A stretch of DNA of 64,000 bases from Sandaracinaceae bacterium (lineage in GTDB: Bacteria > Myxococcota_A > Polyangia > Polyangiales > Sandaracinaceae), in NCBI GenBank assembly GCA_019694315.1, contig JAIBCE010000003.1, positions 1 through 64,000 on the forward strand. Direction: 5' to 3'. A model generated the notes under the pieces. The model was given only the letters and a program-made list of their open reading frames with translations, was not told where the DNA came from and did not search any database. A program made the translations under genes and the position numbers. Shown here piece by piece: positions 63,530-64,000 of the stretch (position 1 is the first letter of the stretch; every line of letters begins with the position of its first letter).

Positions 63530-64000
63530 GCCTCGCCCGCCGCGCGCACGAGCGCCTCGTAGTGGCCGAGCATCTCCTGCCCCGTATGACGCCACGAGTA
63601 GAGGCGCTCCGCGAGAGCACGCGCCCGCTGCGACATGGCACCGAGATCCGCCGTCCGTGCCTCGCGCAGCGCTGCCGCGAGCGCCGGCGGCTCGTTGCTC
63701 ACGAACCAGCCCGCGCCCTCCTGCGGCAACGACGACCAAGGCGTACGATCGCTCGCGATCACGGGCACGCCGTACGAGAGGGCCTCGACCACCACGAGGC
63801 CGAAATTCTCGGTGTGCGACGGGAGCACCAGCACGTCGATGCCCGCGAAGAACGCCGCCTTCGACGCGCCGTCGACCTCCCCGAGGAATCGAACGCGCGA
63901 CGACACGCGCGCGGTCGCGGCCTGCGCCTCGAGCAGCCGCTGGTACTCCGGGTTGCCGCCCCCCGCGATCGAGAGGCTCGCGCCCTCCACCAGCGCGAGC
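63526..64000 (-). CDS. GT4-family glycosyltransferase, 5' end outside window
   Basis: The C-terminal 158 residues of a GT-B enzyme, cut by the right edge. It has SLSIAGGGNPEYQRLLEAQ, VRFLGEVDGASKAAFF and the donor-binding VLVLPSHTENFGLVVVEALSYGVPVI, with the E-x7-E motif. It is the first gene seen of the leftward half of the polysaccharide locus, which continues beyond the window. Confidence 0.87.
   Translation of the reverse strand, partial: LALVEGASLSIAGGGNPEYQRLLEAQAATARVSSRVRFLGEVDGASKAAFFAGIDVLVLPSHTENFGLVVVEALSYGVPVIASDRTPWSSLPQEGAGWFVSNEPPALAAALREARTADLGAMSQRARALAERLYSWRHTGQEMLGHYEALVRAAGEA

Overview
The window is one contiguous piece of a very GC-rich, gene-dense bacterial chromosome. 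Several features point to the Myxococcota, probably Polyangiales and plausibly a Sandaracinus-like organism (inference): a secreted Cys-rich protease ending in a MYXO-CTERM-like tail, a CarD-type regulator with a long Lys/Ala/Pro-rich region, a PilZ-type domain of the myxobacterial TIGR02266 kind, many lipoproteins of unknown function, and strong GC bias at third codon positions that creates long false antisense frames. About 58 protein genes are supported. No rRNA, tRNA, CRISPR array, insertion sequence or prophage was recognised.

Region 1 (1-13.2 kb) holds a TPR protein cut by the window edge, an exported protein coupled to a matrixin-like metalloprotease, a two-gene heterodimeric ABC exporter, ribH, nusB, a stand-alone M17 N-terminal-type domain protein, a double amidohydrolase lipoprotein, dapD and a PilZ protein. 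Region 2 (13.3-29.3 kb) holds a di-haem cytochrome c peroxidase, a pseudokinase-like protein, an alpha/beta hydrolase carrying a 24-bp repeat expansion, a type IIA topoisomerase pair (ParC/GyrA-like and ParE/GyrB-like), a DUF4833-like protein, a double SRPBCC protein, a lipid kinase-like protein, thiD, a radical SAM-methyltransferase fusion and two hotdog thioesterases.

Region 3 (29.3-35.6 kb) encodes a CarD-like regulator with unusual domain order, RNase G, a PilZ-type protein, a J-domain protein, a MarR regulator facing a methyltransferase-like gene across two palindromic operators, and a lipoprotein lipase. Region 4 (35.7-42.4 kb) is a TCA-cycle block: icd, mdh, a lipoprotein gene, sucC and sucD. 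The sucC-sucD junction contains a second copy of the first 15 sucD codons followed by tandem hairpins, and another hairpin cluster lies after sucD.

Region 5 (42.6-64 kb, continuing past the window) is a cell-surface polysaccharide locus. A leftward operon encodes a 3,5-epimerase, an SDR, a CmcI-type protein, a hexapeptide acyltransferase, a TylF-type methyltransferase and three FkbM methyltransferases. Divergent from it are rfbF and rfbG (CDP-glucose synthesis and 4,6-dehydration), a Wzx flippase, a glycosyltransferase, ndk, a DUF268 protein, a GT11 fucosyltransferase, a GT2 enzyme and a CgeB-like enzyme. Converging on these are three GT4 enzymes, an AsnB-type amidotransferase and a Wzy-like membrane protein. 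Together they look able to make a CDP-6-deoxyhexose, build and flip a repeat unit, and decorate it with several methyl groups, perhaps also acyl and amide groups. The exact glycan cannot be read from sequence alone.

Recurring oddities are short perfect tandem repeats inside or beside genes (27, 24 and 13 bp units), many 1-4 nt start/stop overlaps, and several genes without a Shine-Dalgarno site that instead carry a TANNNT box 6-9 nt before the start codon.
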